DNA from: SSF14 sp037045585
GTDB lineage: Bacteria; Actinomycetota; Acidimicrobiia; Acidimicrobiales; Microtrichaceae
DNA length: 64,000 nt
Direction of reading: 5' to 3'
Assembly (NCBI GenBank): GCA_037045585.1
Contig: JBAOIR010000049.1
Coordinates: 193,624 to 257,623 of the forward strand
Shown here: positions 25,558 through 33,164 of the stretch, piece after piece
Numbering within the stretch: position 1 is the first letter of the stretch
Layout of the letters: the number at the start of each line of letters is the position of its first letter
The notes under the pieces: model-generated
Seen by the model: only the letters and a program-made list of their open reading frames with translations
Told to the model about the DNA's origin: nothing
Database searches by the model: none
Position numbers and translations under genes: made by a program

Positions 25558-26403
25558 TCAGGCCCGGGTGATGGCGTAACAGGCGATGGCCGCGGCGGCT
25601 CCGACATTGAGCGAGTCGACGTTGCCCGACAGCGGGATCGACACCCGGCGGTCGCACCGCTCCATCGACTCGTCGGTGAGGCCCGGACCTTCGCTCCCCA
25701 GTACGAGCGCCACCCGCTCGTCGGGACCGAAGGTGATCTCGTCGATGGACTCGGCGCCCTCGGCCGGCGTGAGTGCGACGAGCGTGAACCCGGCCGCGCC
25801 CACCGCTTCGAGGCCGGCGGGGAAGCGGCCCGCACGCGCATACGGGAACTCGAAGACCTCACCCATCGCGACCCGAGACGCCCGCCGGTAGAGCGGATCG
25901 ACGCTGGCGTCGTCGAGCACCATGGCGTCCATCCCCAGCCCGACGGCCGTGCGGGCGATCACGCCGAGGTTGATCGGATTCACGACCCGCTCCATCACGA
26001 GCACCCGGCGCGCCCCGGTGAGCACCTCGTCGAGCGACGGCAGCGGCCGCCGGCGAAAGACTCCGAGACACCCGCGGTGCACCCCCATGCCGGTGATGCG
26101 TTGCAGCACCTCGGGGCCGGCGCCGTAGATCACCCCGGCGGCCGCCTCGACGCCGTCGGGCAACGGGCGGGTCCGGGTCGCGTCGACGAGCAGCGTCACC
26201 AGGTCGAACCCCGCCCGGACGGCGCGAGCGACGACCGGGTCGCCCTCGGCGATGAACACTGCGTCGAGCGGCGAGTCGGTGGCTGCGGTCGCGCGATCGC
26301 GCACCCGCAGATCGCGGTCGCGGAGGCCGACGAACTCGCCGATGCGGGCGTCGGCCGGATCGTTGACCACGTGCTCGGGCGAAACTGCGAATCCGGTGGT
26401 CAC
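25558..26403 (-). CDS. TrmH/SpoU-family rRNA or tRNA 2'-O-methyltransferase
   Basis: SPOUT-class methyltransferase of 281 residues. GTG 26403 starts a short N-terminal substrate-binding domain (about 1-115). Catalytic knot motifs follow: 1 'VMERVVNPINLGVIARTA' with the Asn/Arg pair, 2 'VALVLGSEGPGLT', 3 'IPLSGNVDSLNVGAAAAI'. It likely methylates a ribose in rRNA or tRNA using S-adenosylmethionine; the exact site cannot be told. The start lies close to that of the divergent 26428 gene (24-bp gap). Confidence 0.88.
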   Translation of the reverse strand: MTTGFAVSPEHVVNDPADARIGEFVGLRDRDLRVRDRATAATDSPLDAVFIAEGDPVVARAVRAGFDLVTLLVDATRTRPLPDGVEAAAGVIYGAGPEVLQRITGMGVHRGCLGVFRRRPLPSLDEVLTGARRVLVMERVVNPINLGVIARTAVGLGMDAMVLDDASVDPLYRRASRVAMGEVFEFPYARAGRFPAGLEAVGAAGFTLVALTPAEGAESIDEITFGPDERVALVLGSEGPGLTDESMERCDRRVSIPLSGNVDSLNVGAAAAIACYAITRA

Positions 26404-26427
26404 GGCAAGATCGTAGGCTGGCCCACC

Positions 26428-26907
26428 ATGGCCCTGACCCGCCCCACCCCCACGGTGATCGCGCACGACCCGTCGGCCCTCGCCGCGGTCATGGCCGAGC
26501 TCGTCGAGGCCCGATCGGGCTGGATCAACCTCCTCCCCGAGATCCCCGAGGATGTGCCGGTCCCCTCCACGCCGAGCGCGCTCGCGGTCTTCTCCAAACG
26601 AGGCCCGGTGGTACCGCTCGGCACCTGGACGGCCCCGACTCCCGGCCGCAACGGCACGACCGCACCGGTCGAGATCGGGCTCCAACACGGCGCCGCCAAG
26701 CAGGCGAGGGCCGCGCTCGCCGACACGCCGGGGTCGATCCCACCGGAGTGGGCGGTGTTGAGCGACAACCCCCGTCGCGGGCTCGTCGTGCGACCGCCGG
26801 CGGGCACCTCGCTCGTCGCCGAAGCAACCTGGCTGCTCGCAGCGCTCACCGCCATCTGCATCCCACCGCAGACCGGCGGGTTCGTCATGTTCCGCTACGG
26901 CCAGTGA
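26428..26907 (+). CDS. Conserved actinobacterial hypothetical protein
   Basis: A protein of 159 residues, not recognised. A short N-terminal helix, 'GWINLLPEIPEDVP', 'GLQHGAAKQARAAL' and a C-terminal 'AATWLLAALTAICIPPQTG' stretch with mild hydrophobicity are visible. The stop overlaps the MFS transporter's GTG start (GTGA), which points to coupled translation and a shared function or topology. Confidence 0.6.
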   Translation: MALTRPTPTVIAHDPSALAAVMAELVEARSGWINLLPEIPEDVPVPSTPSALAVFSKRGPVVPLGTWTAPTPGRNGTTAPVEIGLQHGAAKQARAALADTPGSIPPEWAVLSDNPRRGLVVRPPAGTSLVAEATWLLAALTAICIPPQTGGFVMFRYGQ

Positions 26908-28331
26908 ACGCGCCCGTCGACGACGCGGCATCGACGCGCCCCGTCGTGCCCAGCCTCAAGGAGGTGGCGACGCAGCGGTCGGTGGTCATCTTCCTCCTCG
27001 CCACGTTCATCCTGGAGATCGGCATCAGCTCGCAGTTCACCGCGCTGGGCAAGCGGGTGTTCGACATCGGTGGCCGTGAGCTCGACCTCGGGCTGCTCGG
27101 GCTCGCCGAGTTCCTCCCCGTCGCGCTGCTCGTGCTGCTGACCGGCGCCGTCGCCGACCGGTTCGACCGCCGCAAGGTCGCGTCGATCGCGTTGGTCGGC
27201 GAGGCAGCGTTCACCCTGCTGCTGATCGTCGAGGTCGAACGCTCCGACGCGACCATCGGCCCGATCTTCGGGTTGGTCGTCGGCTACGCCATCGCCCGGG
27301 CGTTCCTCTCGCCGGCGATCCGGGCCCTGCCGTCCACGATCGTCGCCCCCGAGGCGCTGCCGAGGATCAGTCCCCTCTACAGCGGGGCGTTCCAAGCCGG
27401 GATCATCGCCGGCCCGGTCGTCGGCGCGTTTCTCTACACGATCGACGTCTGGGTTCCCTTCGCCGTATCGGCAGGGTGCCTGCTCGTCGGTGCGGTCCTC
27501 GTGCTGTTCGTCCAGTTGCACCCGACCTACGAACACCGCGCCGCGGAGTCGGCTCGCCGCGACGAACGTGCCACCGGCGCCAGCGGAACCAGCGGAACCA
27601 GCGGAACCAGCGGAACCAGCGGAACCAGCAAGGTGTCCGAAGCACTCGAGGGCCTCAAGGTCATCCGAAAGGAGCCGCTGCTCCTCGGCGCGATCTCCCT
27701 CGACCTGTTCGCCGTGCTGTTCGGCGGTGCCGTCGCCCTGCTGCCCGCCGTCGCCGAGCAACGCCTCGGCGTCGGGGTCGTCGGGCTCGGGTGGCTGCGG
27801 GCCGCCGCCGGGTTGGGCGCCGGCCTCATGACTGCCACGCTCGCGTTCCGCCCGGTGCAACGCCACGTCGGCGCCACGCTGTTCGCCACGGTCGGCGTCT
27901 TCGGCGCAGCGACGATCGTGTTCGGCTTCACCCGCAACTTCGGTGTGGCGTTCGGTGCGCTCGTCGTGTTGTCGGGCGCCGACTCGATCAGCGTCTTCAT
28001 CCGCTCCACGCTCGTGCCGCTCGTGACCCCCAACGAGGTCCGCGGCCGCGTCGGCGCCGTCGAGAACGTGTTCATCGGTGCATCGAACGAACTGGGAGCG
28101 TTCGAGTCGGGGCTGCTCGGTCAGGCGCTGGGAGCCGGGCCGGCGATCGTGGCGGGCGGCGCTGCGACCATCGCCGTCGTGCTCATCTGGCCGATGTTGT
28201 TCCCGGCCATCCGGCGGCTCGACCACTTCCCGTTCCACCACTCGTTCGCGGCGTCGACCGGCACGGCCGTACCCGCCGCAGCCGACGAGGCGGTGCTCCT
28301 CCCGACTACCAACCGGGAGGCAGATTCGTGA
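26904..28331 (+). CDS. MFS transporter
   Basis: A protein of 475 residues with about 11-12 membrane segments from GTG 26904. The loop between helices 2 and 3 has 'GAVADRFDRRKVASI', the MFS signature. Central cytoplasmic loop (about 200-250) is charged and contains five tandem copies of a 9-bp repeat encoding 'SGTSGTSGT...' before 'KVSEALEGLKVIRKEP'. The layout fits the enterobactin/drug exporter group of MFS proteins ('FLEIGIS', 'NEVRGRVGAVENVFIG'). Substrate unknown. Ends 26 bp inside the convergent enoyl-CoA hydratase gene. Confidence 0.87.
   Translation: MNAPVDDAASTRPVVPSLKEVATQRSVVIFLLATFILEIGISSQFTALGKRVFDIGGRELDLGLLGLAEFLPVALLVLLTGAVADRFDRRKVASIALVGEAAFTLLLIVEVERSDATIGPIFGLVVGYAIARAFLSPAIRALPSTIVAPEALPRISPLYSGAFQAGIIAGPVVGAFLYTIDVWVPFAVSAGCLLVGAVLVLFVQLHPTYEHRAAESARRDERATGASGTSGTSGTSGTSGTSKVSEALEGLKVIRKEPLLLGAISLDLFAVLFGGAVALLPAVAEQRLGVGVVGLGWLRAAAGLGAGLMTATLAFRPVQRHVGATLFATVGVFGAATIVFGFTRNFGVAFGALVVLSGADSISVFIRSTLVPLVTPNEVRGRVGAVENVFIGASNELGAFESGLLGQALGAGPAIVAGGAATIAVVLIWPMLFPAIRRLDHFPFHHSFAASTGTAVPAAADEAVLLPTTNREADS
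27582..27626 (+). repeat. Five perfect 9-bp tandem repeats in MFS loop
   Basis: AGCGGAACC is repeated five times, keeping frame and giving alternating Ser-Gly-Thr units in a cytoplasmic loop. Such a perfect array is prone to slippage by whole units, which would alter the loop length without breaking the gene. Confidence 0.85.
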
Positions 28332-29088
28332 AGTCGGCCGGGCGCCGCTCCGCGAACGCCGCCAACGCCTCCATGTTCGCGGGCCCACCCATCAGCTTCT
28401 GGAACTGAGCGTCCTCGAGGTCGCGGGCAGCACGCGTCGCCTCGACCCGGCCGGCCGTCATCGTGCCCTTCACGGCGATCAACGAGCTGATCGGCATCGC
28501 AGCGAGCTTCGTCGCGTGGGCCATGGTGACGTCGAGGAGCTCCTCGGGCGACGTCACCTTCCACGCCAGCCCGAGTTCCTTCGCCTCCTCGGCCGAGATC
28601 CACTCGGCGCTCAGCAGTACCCACGCCGCGTTCTGGTGACCCAGCAAGCGGGGGAACAACAGGCTCGACGCCGCCTCGGGTGCGACGCCGAGCGATGTGA
28701 ACGGGCACTTCAGGCGGGCGTCGGTCGACATGAACACGAGGTCGGCAAACCCGATGATCGTGGTGCCGATGCCGAGCCCGAGCCCGTTGATCGCCAGGAG
28801 CAACGGCTTGGGGAACGCGGCGAGCTGGTCGATGAGACCGGGAAACCCGTGGGTGCCCTGCACGAAGTCGGGGTTGGTGATGCGCTCGCTCATCTCGAGC
28901 AGGTCCTGACCGGCGGAGAACGCACGACCCGACCCGGTGATGACCACGGTCGCCACGGCATCGTCGCCGGCGGCCTCGATGAGCGCTTCGCTCACGGCGT
29001 CGTACAGCGCCTCGTTGAAGGCGTTGAGGGCGTCGGGGCGGTCGAGGGTGAGGAGCCGGACCCGGTCCTGGTCGGTGATCGTCAGCAT
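28306..29088 (-). CDS. Enoyl-CoA hydratase/isomerase-family protein
   Basis: Crotonase-fold protein of 260 residues. Oxyanion-hole regions are visible: 'GRAFSAGQDLLEM' and 'AINGLGLGIGTTI'. 'PFTSLGVAPEAASSLLFPRLLG' covers the active-site Glu zone: it has an Ala-Pro-Glu-Ala instead of the strict hydratase Glu pair, closer to enoyl-CoA isomerases or divergent crotonase members. ATG 29088 begins at the conserved 'LTITDQDRVRLLTLDRPDALNA'. Reaction in fatty-acid degradation is likely but not certain. Confidence 0.88.
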   Translation of the reverse strand: MLTITDQDRVRLLTLDRPDALNAFNEALYDAVSEALIEAAGDDAVATVVITGSGRAFSAGQDLLEMSERITNPDFVQGTHGFPGLIDQLAAFPKPLLLAINGLGLGIGTTIIGFADLVFMSTDARLKCPFTSLGVAPEAASSLLFPRLLGHQNAAWVLLSAEWISAEEAKELGLAWKVTSPEELLDVTMAHATKLAAMPISSLIAVKGTMTAGRVEATRAARDLEDAQFQKLMGGPANMEALAAFAERRPADFTNLPPGW

Positions 29089-29169
29089 GGAACAGGTTCT
29101 AGCCGAGGCCGGCATGGTTCTCTGTCACGCGTCACCGCTTTCCCTCGACTCGGTGGTAGACCCGGGCCC

Positions 29170-30258
29170 GTGCGCATCGAATCCATCGAGGTGATCGCCG
29201 TCCGGCTTCCGTTGCGATCTCCGTGGCACACCGCTGCGGGCACGCTCAACGGGCGAGAGGTCCTGCTCGTCCGGCTCCGGAGCGACATCGGTGACGGCTG
29301 GGGCGAGTGCGCGGCCTTCGCCGAACCGGGCTATTCGGCCGAGTTCGTGGCCTCGGCCCGCATCGTGCTGCGCGACCACCTGATCCCCCGGCTGCTCGCC
29401 CCCACCGACATCGCCGCCTCCGAGGCGGCCACGATCATGTCGCCGGTCAACGGGCATCGCATGGCCAAGTCGGCGCTGGAAATGGCCATGCTCGACGCCG
29501 AGCTTCGGGCCGCCGGCACGTCGTTCGGCGACTTCCTCGGCGTCACGCGCACCCACGTCAGCGCCGGGGTCGCCATCGGCTTTGCGGGGTCCCCCGCCGA
29601 GCTGTGCGATCGCGTCGCCGCCTACGTCGACGAGGGCTACCGGCGGGCCAAGCTCAAGATCGCACCCGGCCGCGACCTCGACTACATCGCTTCGGTGCGG
29701 GACCAGTTCCCCGCACTCGCGCTCCAGGTCGACGCCAACGGAGCGTACGATCGCGATGATCTCGACCACCTCGCGAACCTCGACGAGTTCGGCCTGCTGC
29801 TCGTGGAGCAACCGTTCGGCGAGGACGACCTCGTCGGGCATGCGCGACTCGCCGAGCGACTCGTCACGCCCGTGTGCCTCGACGAACCGATCGTGTCGAT
29901 CGACACGACCCGCACCGCCGTCGCCCTCGGCGCGTGCGATGTGGTGAACCTCAAGCCCGGCCGCGTCGGTGGCTACCTCGAGGCGCGACGCATCCACGAC
30001 TGGTGTGTCCAGCAGTCGATCCCGCTGTGGTGCGGCGGAATGCTCGAGACCGGTCTGGGGCGCGCTGCCAACGTGGCGCTGGCGGCGATGTCGGGCTTCA
30101 CGCTGCCGGGTGACCTGTCGGCGAGTGCCCGGTTCTACGGCACCGACATCGTGACGGAGCCGATCGTGGTCGAGCACGGCTCGATCGCGGTGCCCTCAGG
30201 CGTCGGGTTCGGTGTCGAACTCGACCCCGACGTCATCGCCCGCTTCCGCGTCGACTGA
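29170..30258 (+). CDS. Enolase-superfamily enzyme, MenC / N-acylamino-acid racemase-like
   Basis: A protein of 362 residues of the muconate-lactonising group. GTG 29170 starts the capping domain ('VRIESIEVIAVRLPLRSPW'). 'YRRAKLKIAPGRDL' holds the first KxK lysines, 'LQVDANGAYD' the first metal Asp, 'LVEQPFGEDD' the Glu, 'CLDEPIVS' the Asp, and 'NLKPGRVGG' the opposite-face Lys. This pattern fits o-succinylbenzoate synthase (menaquinone synthesis) and its N-acylamino-acid racemase relatives; no other men gene is present, so the two cannot be separated. Confidence 0.87.
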   Translation: MRIESIEVIAVRLPLRSPWHTAAGTLNGREVLLVRLRSDIGDGWGECAAFAEPGYSAEFVASARIVLRDHLIPRLLAPTDIAASEAATIMSPVNGHRMAKSALEMAMLDAELRAAGTSFGDFLGVTRTHVSAGVAIGFAGSPAELCDRVAAYVDEGYRRAKLKIAPGRDLDYIASVRDQFPALALQVDANGAYDRDDLDHLANLDEFGLLLVEQPFGEDDLVGHARLAERLVTPVCLDEPIVSIDTTRTAVALGACDVVNLKPGRVGGYLEARRIHDWCVQQSIPLWCGGMLETGLGRAANVALAAMSGFTLPGDLSASARFYGTDIVTEPIVVEHGSIAVPSGVGFGVELDPDVIARFRVD

Positions 30259-30288
30259 GCAACGGACCGCGCCGTCGATCGATGGCAC

Positions 30289-31086
30289 TCACGCGCACCC
30301 CTCGTCGTCGCCCCAGTTCTCCAGACCACTCACCTTCACCTGGACGACGGTGCCCTCGCTCCCCATCTGGAACGCGATCGCGCGATCACCATTGCGCACC
30401 CCCGCCATTGGTTGGTAGGTCGACAGGAGCCCGTCCGTCGGCCGATCCCAGCCATCGGGGCTGTCGAACACGAGGCCCTCGCCGTAGACCCGCTGTAGGG
30501 CCGCGTACGTGGTCCCGACACCTACTCCCGATGCCGTCCGGTACGACGCGTCGTCCGTCCAGAGGAACGCGATCGTCGCCCGATCGCCCGCCCCCGTCGC
30601 CGAACCCAGAGCACTGACCCCACCCCCGAGTTCGGCGGTTCCACAGTCGCCCTTGCCGGGCCGGGCGCCGTCGAGCGCCACGAATCCCCCGGCTTGCTCG
30701 CCCACCGACCATTGCCCGATCGACGAGAAGGTGACCAGGTGCGCATCGTCGGCGGCGCGTTCCAATCCTTCGGGTGCAGGGCCGAACGTGGTCGTCGTCA
30801 GGACCGACGTGGACGACGGCACGACGTCGGCGGGGACCATCGACGTCGCCAACGATGAGGGTGGCCCACCTTGTTGGCCCGGGGAGACGTCGACCTGTTC
30901 GCCGCGACCGATCCACCAGCCGCCGACACCGGCCAGCACCACCAGCGCCGCCGCGGCCGCGAGCACGCTCGACGAGGGCCGAGAACGCCGCGACGTGGCT
31001 GCGGGCGTCGGCGGCACTCGCCCCTCGGCGCCGTCGGCGTACCGTCGGAGCTGGGCCGCCAGATCGTCGCTTGATTCGTCCGTCAC
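30289..31086 (-). CDS. Putative anti-sigma factor, single-pass membrane protein
   Basis: A protein of 265 residues from GTG 31086 overlapping the sigma stop by four bases. A short acidic cytoplasmic N-terminus ('DESSDDLAAQLRRYADG') is followed by an Arg-rich zone, a membrane helix (about 42-60, 'VLAAAAALVVLAGVGGWWIG') and a long secreted Ser/Thr-rich segment, then a folded region with two Cys ('PGKGDCGTAE', 'GDDEGCA'). Position and topology imply it holds the ECF sigma at the membrane. No zinc anti-sigma motif (HxxxCxxC) is seen. Confidence 0.65.
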   Translation of the reverse strand: MTDESSDDLAAQLRRYADGAEGRVPPTPAATSRRSRPSSSVLAAAAALVVLAGVGGWWIGRGEQVDVSPGQQGGPPSSLATSMVPADVVPSSTSVLTTTTFGPAPEGLERAADDAHLVTFSSIGQWSVGEQAGGFVALDGARPGKGDCGTAELGGGVSALGSATGAGDRATIAFLWTDDASYRTASGVGVGTTYAALQRVYGEGLVFDSPDGWDRPTDGLLSTYQPMAGVRNGDRAIAFQMGSEGTVVQVKVSGLENWGDDEGCA

Positions 31087-31568
31087 GATGATGCACCTCC
31101 GATCGCCCGTCGGAGAGCCGAGAGTCCCCGATCTGAATGGGTCGCGACGGCCGACGCCGAGATCCCGAGCGCCTCGGCGACCTCGGTGTGTCGCCACCCG
31201 CATGCGTGCACGAGCCAGACCACGGCCCGCTGGCGAGCCGGAAGCGCCATCACGGCCGGGATGAGCCCGGGCTCGATGTCGGGAACGCCCAGCACCTCCG
31301 GTGCCGGCAGCAGCGGTCGCCTTCGCCCTCGGGTGCGGGACTGACCCACGCGGTACAGGTAGCCCACCGGGTTCTCGAGCGAACTCAGACGATCGCGGTG
31401 CTCCCACGCCCAAGCGAGGGCCTCGGCCGTCGCCTCGGCGGCGCGATCGGTTCCGTACGCGGCGACGAACGCTCGTCGCAAGCGGACCTCGGCGTCGCGG
31501 ACGAACGCGCCGAAGGCATCATCTGCGCTCACCACCCGCACCCCGGTCGATCCCGAGTTCGCTCCCAC
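31083..31568 (-). CDS. ECF-type RNA polymerase sigma factor
   Basis: A protein of about 161 residues. Region 2 ('LRRAFVAAYGTDRAAEATAEALAWAWEH') and region 4 ('LPARQRAVVWLVHACGWRHTEVAEALGISASAVATH') with its helix-turn-helix are present. The start is a GTG at 31568; a nearer GTG around 31532 is possible. It overlaps the membrane-protein gene by four bases, the usual sigma/anti-sigma arrangement. Confidence 0.85.
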   Translation of the reverse strand: MGANSGSTGVRVVSADDAFGAFVRDAEVRLRRAFVAAYGTDRAAEATAEALAWAWEHRDRLSSLENPVGYLYRVGQSRTRGRRRPLLPAPEVLGVPDIEPGLIPAVMALPARQRAVVWLVHACGWRHTEVAEALGISASAVATHSDRGLSALRRAIGGASS

Positions 31569-31580
31569 ATCTCCTCAGAG

Positions 31581-32258
31581 CTACGGACCCGGTCGACGCG
31601 CCACACGCCGCCCGATCTCCGCAACCGCGGCTTCGCCGAGCAGCTCGACCAGGTCGTCGCGGTGGCGGTCGAGCGCCGACGCGTCCGCCAGATAGGCGGC
31701 CTCGTCCTCGGTGCACAGCCACGGGATCGACGCCGAGGGATCATCGGGCTCGTCGAAGTCGGCCCGGGCCCAACGCCGCACGATCGTGACTCCCGATTCG
31801 ACGTCGATCCGGAAGGGCAGCTGCCAGCAGACGACCGGCTTCCAGTCACGGGGCGGCTCGTCGTCGGCGAGCGCCGCCTGGTGCAACGCGCAGCCAGCAC
31901 CCCCCTCGAACCCGGGGCGGTTCAGGAAGATGCACCCGCCGTCGACCACCCGGGTCGCCCGTCGCGACTCGTCGGCGAAGATGCCGTCCGCCTCCGCCAC
32001 CGCAGCGAACTGGAACCGTTCGGGGTCGAGAAACGCAGCGTGGGCCGCCACGTTGCGGGCGTCGTCGGGGTCGGCGAACTCGGCGCCCAACGAGCAGCAC
32101 CCCATGATGTGGGTCGGATCCGCATCGGGCCCGATGCCCCTGCAGCCGGCGCCCCAGATGCACGTCCATCCCGAGGCGAGGAACCCGAGATCGACGCGCC
32201 AGTGGTCGCCGTCGGGGGTGTCGAACTCAGTCCACCGTTCGGTCGGAATGCCGGTCAC
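31581..32258 (-). CDS. Cysteine-rich conserved protein
   Basis: A protein of 225 residues. Cysteines cluster in 'WTCIWGAGCRGIG', 'IMGCCSLGAEF', 'DGGCIFLNRPGFEGGAGCALH' and 'PVVCWQLPFR': about seven Cys plus His that could bind zinc or iron. The layout recalls YkgJ-type cysteine clusters and DUF3109 proteins, seen often in Actinobacteria, but I cannot name the family securely. Its ATG overlaps the EamA stop (ATGA), so the two are translationally coupled. Confidence 0.65.
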   Translation of the reverse strand: MTGIPTERWTEFDTPDGDHWRVDLGFLASGWTCIWGAGCRGIGPDADPTHIMGCCSLGAEFADPDDARNVAAHAAFLDPERFQFAAVAEADGIFADESRRATRVVDGGCIFLNRPGFEGGAGCALHQAALADDEPPRDWKPVVCWQLPFRIDVESGVTIVRRWARADFDEPDDPSASIPWLCTEDEAAYLADASALDRHRDDLVELLGEAAVAEIGRRVARRPGP

Positions 32259-33157
32259 GGCTGCACGATACCGACGTCGACGTCGGGTGTCCGAGCCCGG
32301 CGGGTGAGCACGGCCCCGGCGTTCGCAACCAGCACGAACCCGATCGCCAACAACTCCGGGGCACCGAGCCGTTCACTCAGGACGACGGCCCCCGCCAACG
32401 CGGCGAACGCCGGCTCGAGGCTCATCAGCATGCCGAAGCTGGCCGTGGTCAACGAGCGCAGCGCCTCCAGCTCGCAGCCGTACGGAATGGCGGACGCCAT
32501 GAGCGCCACGACCAACCCGATGCCGATCACCTTCGGGTCGAGCAGCGTGGTGCCGGCTGTGGCAACCGCCGGGATCGCCGTCACCGCGGCGCTGGCGACG
32601 AGCGCGAGTGCGAGGCCCGACAGACCCGACACCCGCTCACCGACCCGGCTGCTCAACAGGATGTACCCGGCCCAGAACGCTCCGGCCGCGAGGGCGAGCA
32701 GCACCCCCACGATCGGGAGATCAACGCCTGTCACGGGGCTCAACAGCACCAGGCCGACAGCGGCGAGGAGCGCCCAGAAGATGTCGATCCGACGTCGCGA
32801 CCCGAGCACGGCGACGGCCAACGGACCGGTGAACTCGATCGTCACCGTCACCCCGATCGGCAGGTGCTGGAGCGCCGCGTAGTAGCAGACGTTCATGCCG
32901 GCGAGCACGAGTCCGAACGCGGCGATGTACCCCCAGTCCTCGCGGGTGCGGCCACGGACCTGCGGACGAACGAACGCGCAGAGGAGCAACGCAGCGAAGG
33001 CGACCCGGTAGAACACGGTGCCGATCGGGCCGGCGATGTCGATGATCTCCTTGGCGATGGCCGCGCCGAACTGCACGGACACGATCGAGATCATCACGAG
33101 CGAGAAGCCCCGGAGGGTCATGCCCTTCGCAGCGCCTCCCGTGGGTGTGGCCGCCAC
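32255..33157 (-). CDS. EamA/DMT-family transporter (RhtA-like)
   Basis: A protein of 300 residues with ten membrane helices arranged as two EamA repeats (about 15-145 and 155-290). 'TVFYRVAFAALLLCAF', 'EFTGPLAVAV' and 'PYGCELEALRSLTTASFGMLMSLEPAFAALAG' are the landmarks of the threonine/homoserine exporter RhtA group. An ATG at 33121 is a possible later start. Coupled to the Cys-rich protein gene. Confidence 0.87.
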   Translation of the reverse strand: MAATPTGGAAKGMTLRGFSLVMISIVSVQFGAAIAKEIIDIAGPIGTVFYRVAFAALLLCAFVRPQVRGRTREDWGYIAAFGLVLAGMNVCYYAALQHLPIGVTVTIEFTGPLAVAVLGSRRRIDIFWALLAAVGLVLLSPVTGVDLPIVGVLLALAAGAFWAGYILLSSRVGERVSGLSGLALALVASAAVTAIPAVATAGTTLLDPKVIGIGLVVALMASAIPYGCELEALRSLTTASFGMLMSLEPAFAALAGAVVLSERLGAPELLAIGFVLVANAGAVLTRRARTPDVDVGIVQP

Positions 33158-33164
33158 CTCGGCG

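Noticed and set aside
27582..27626. CRISPR array
   Set aside because: Repeat unit is 9 bp, without spacers, and is inside a coding frame.
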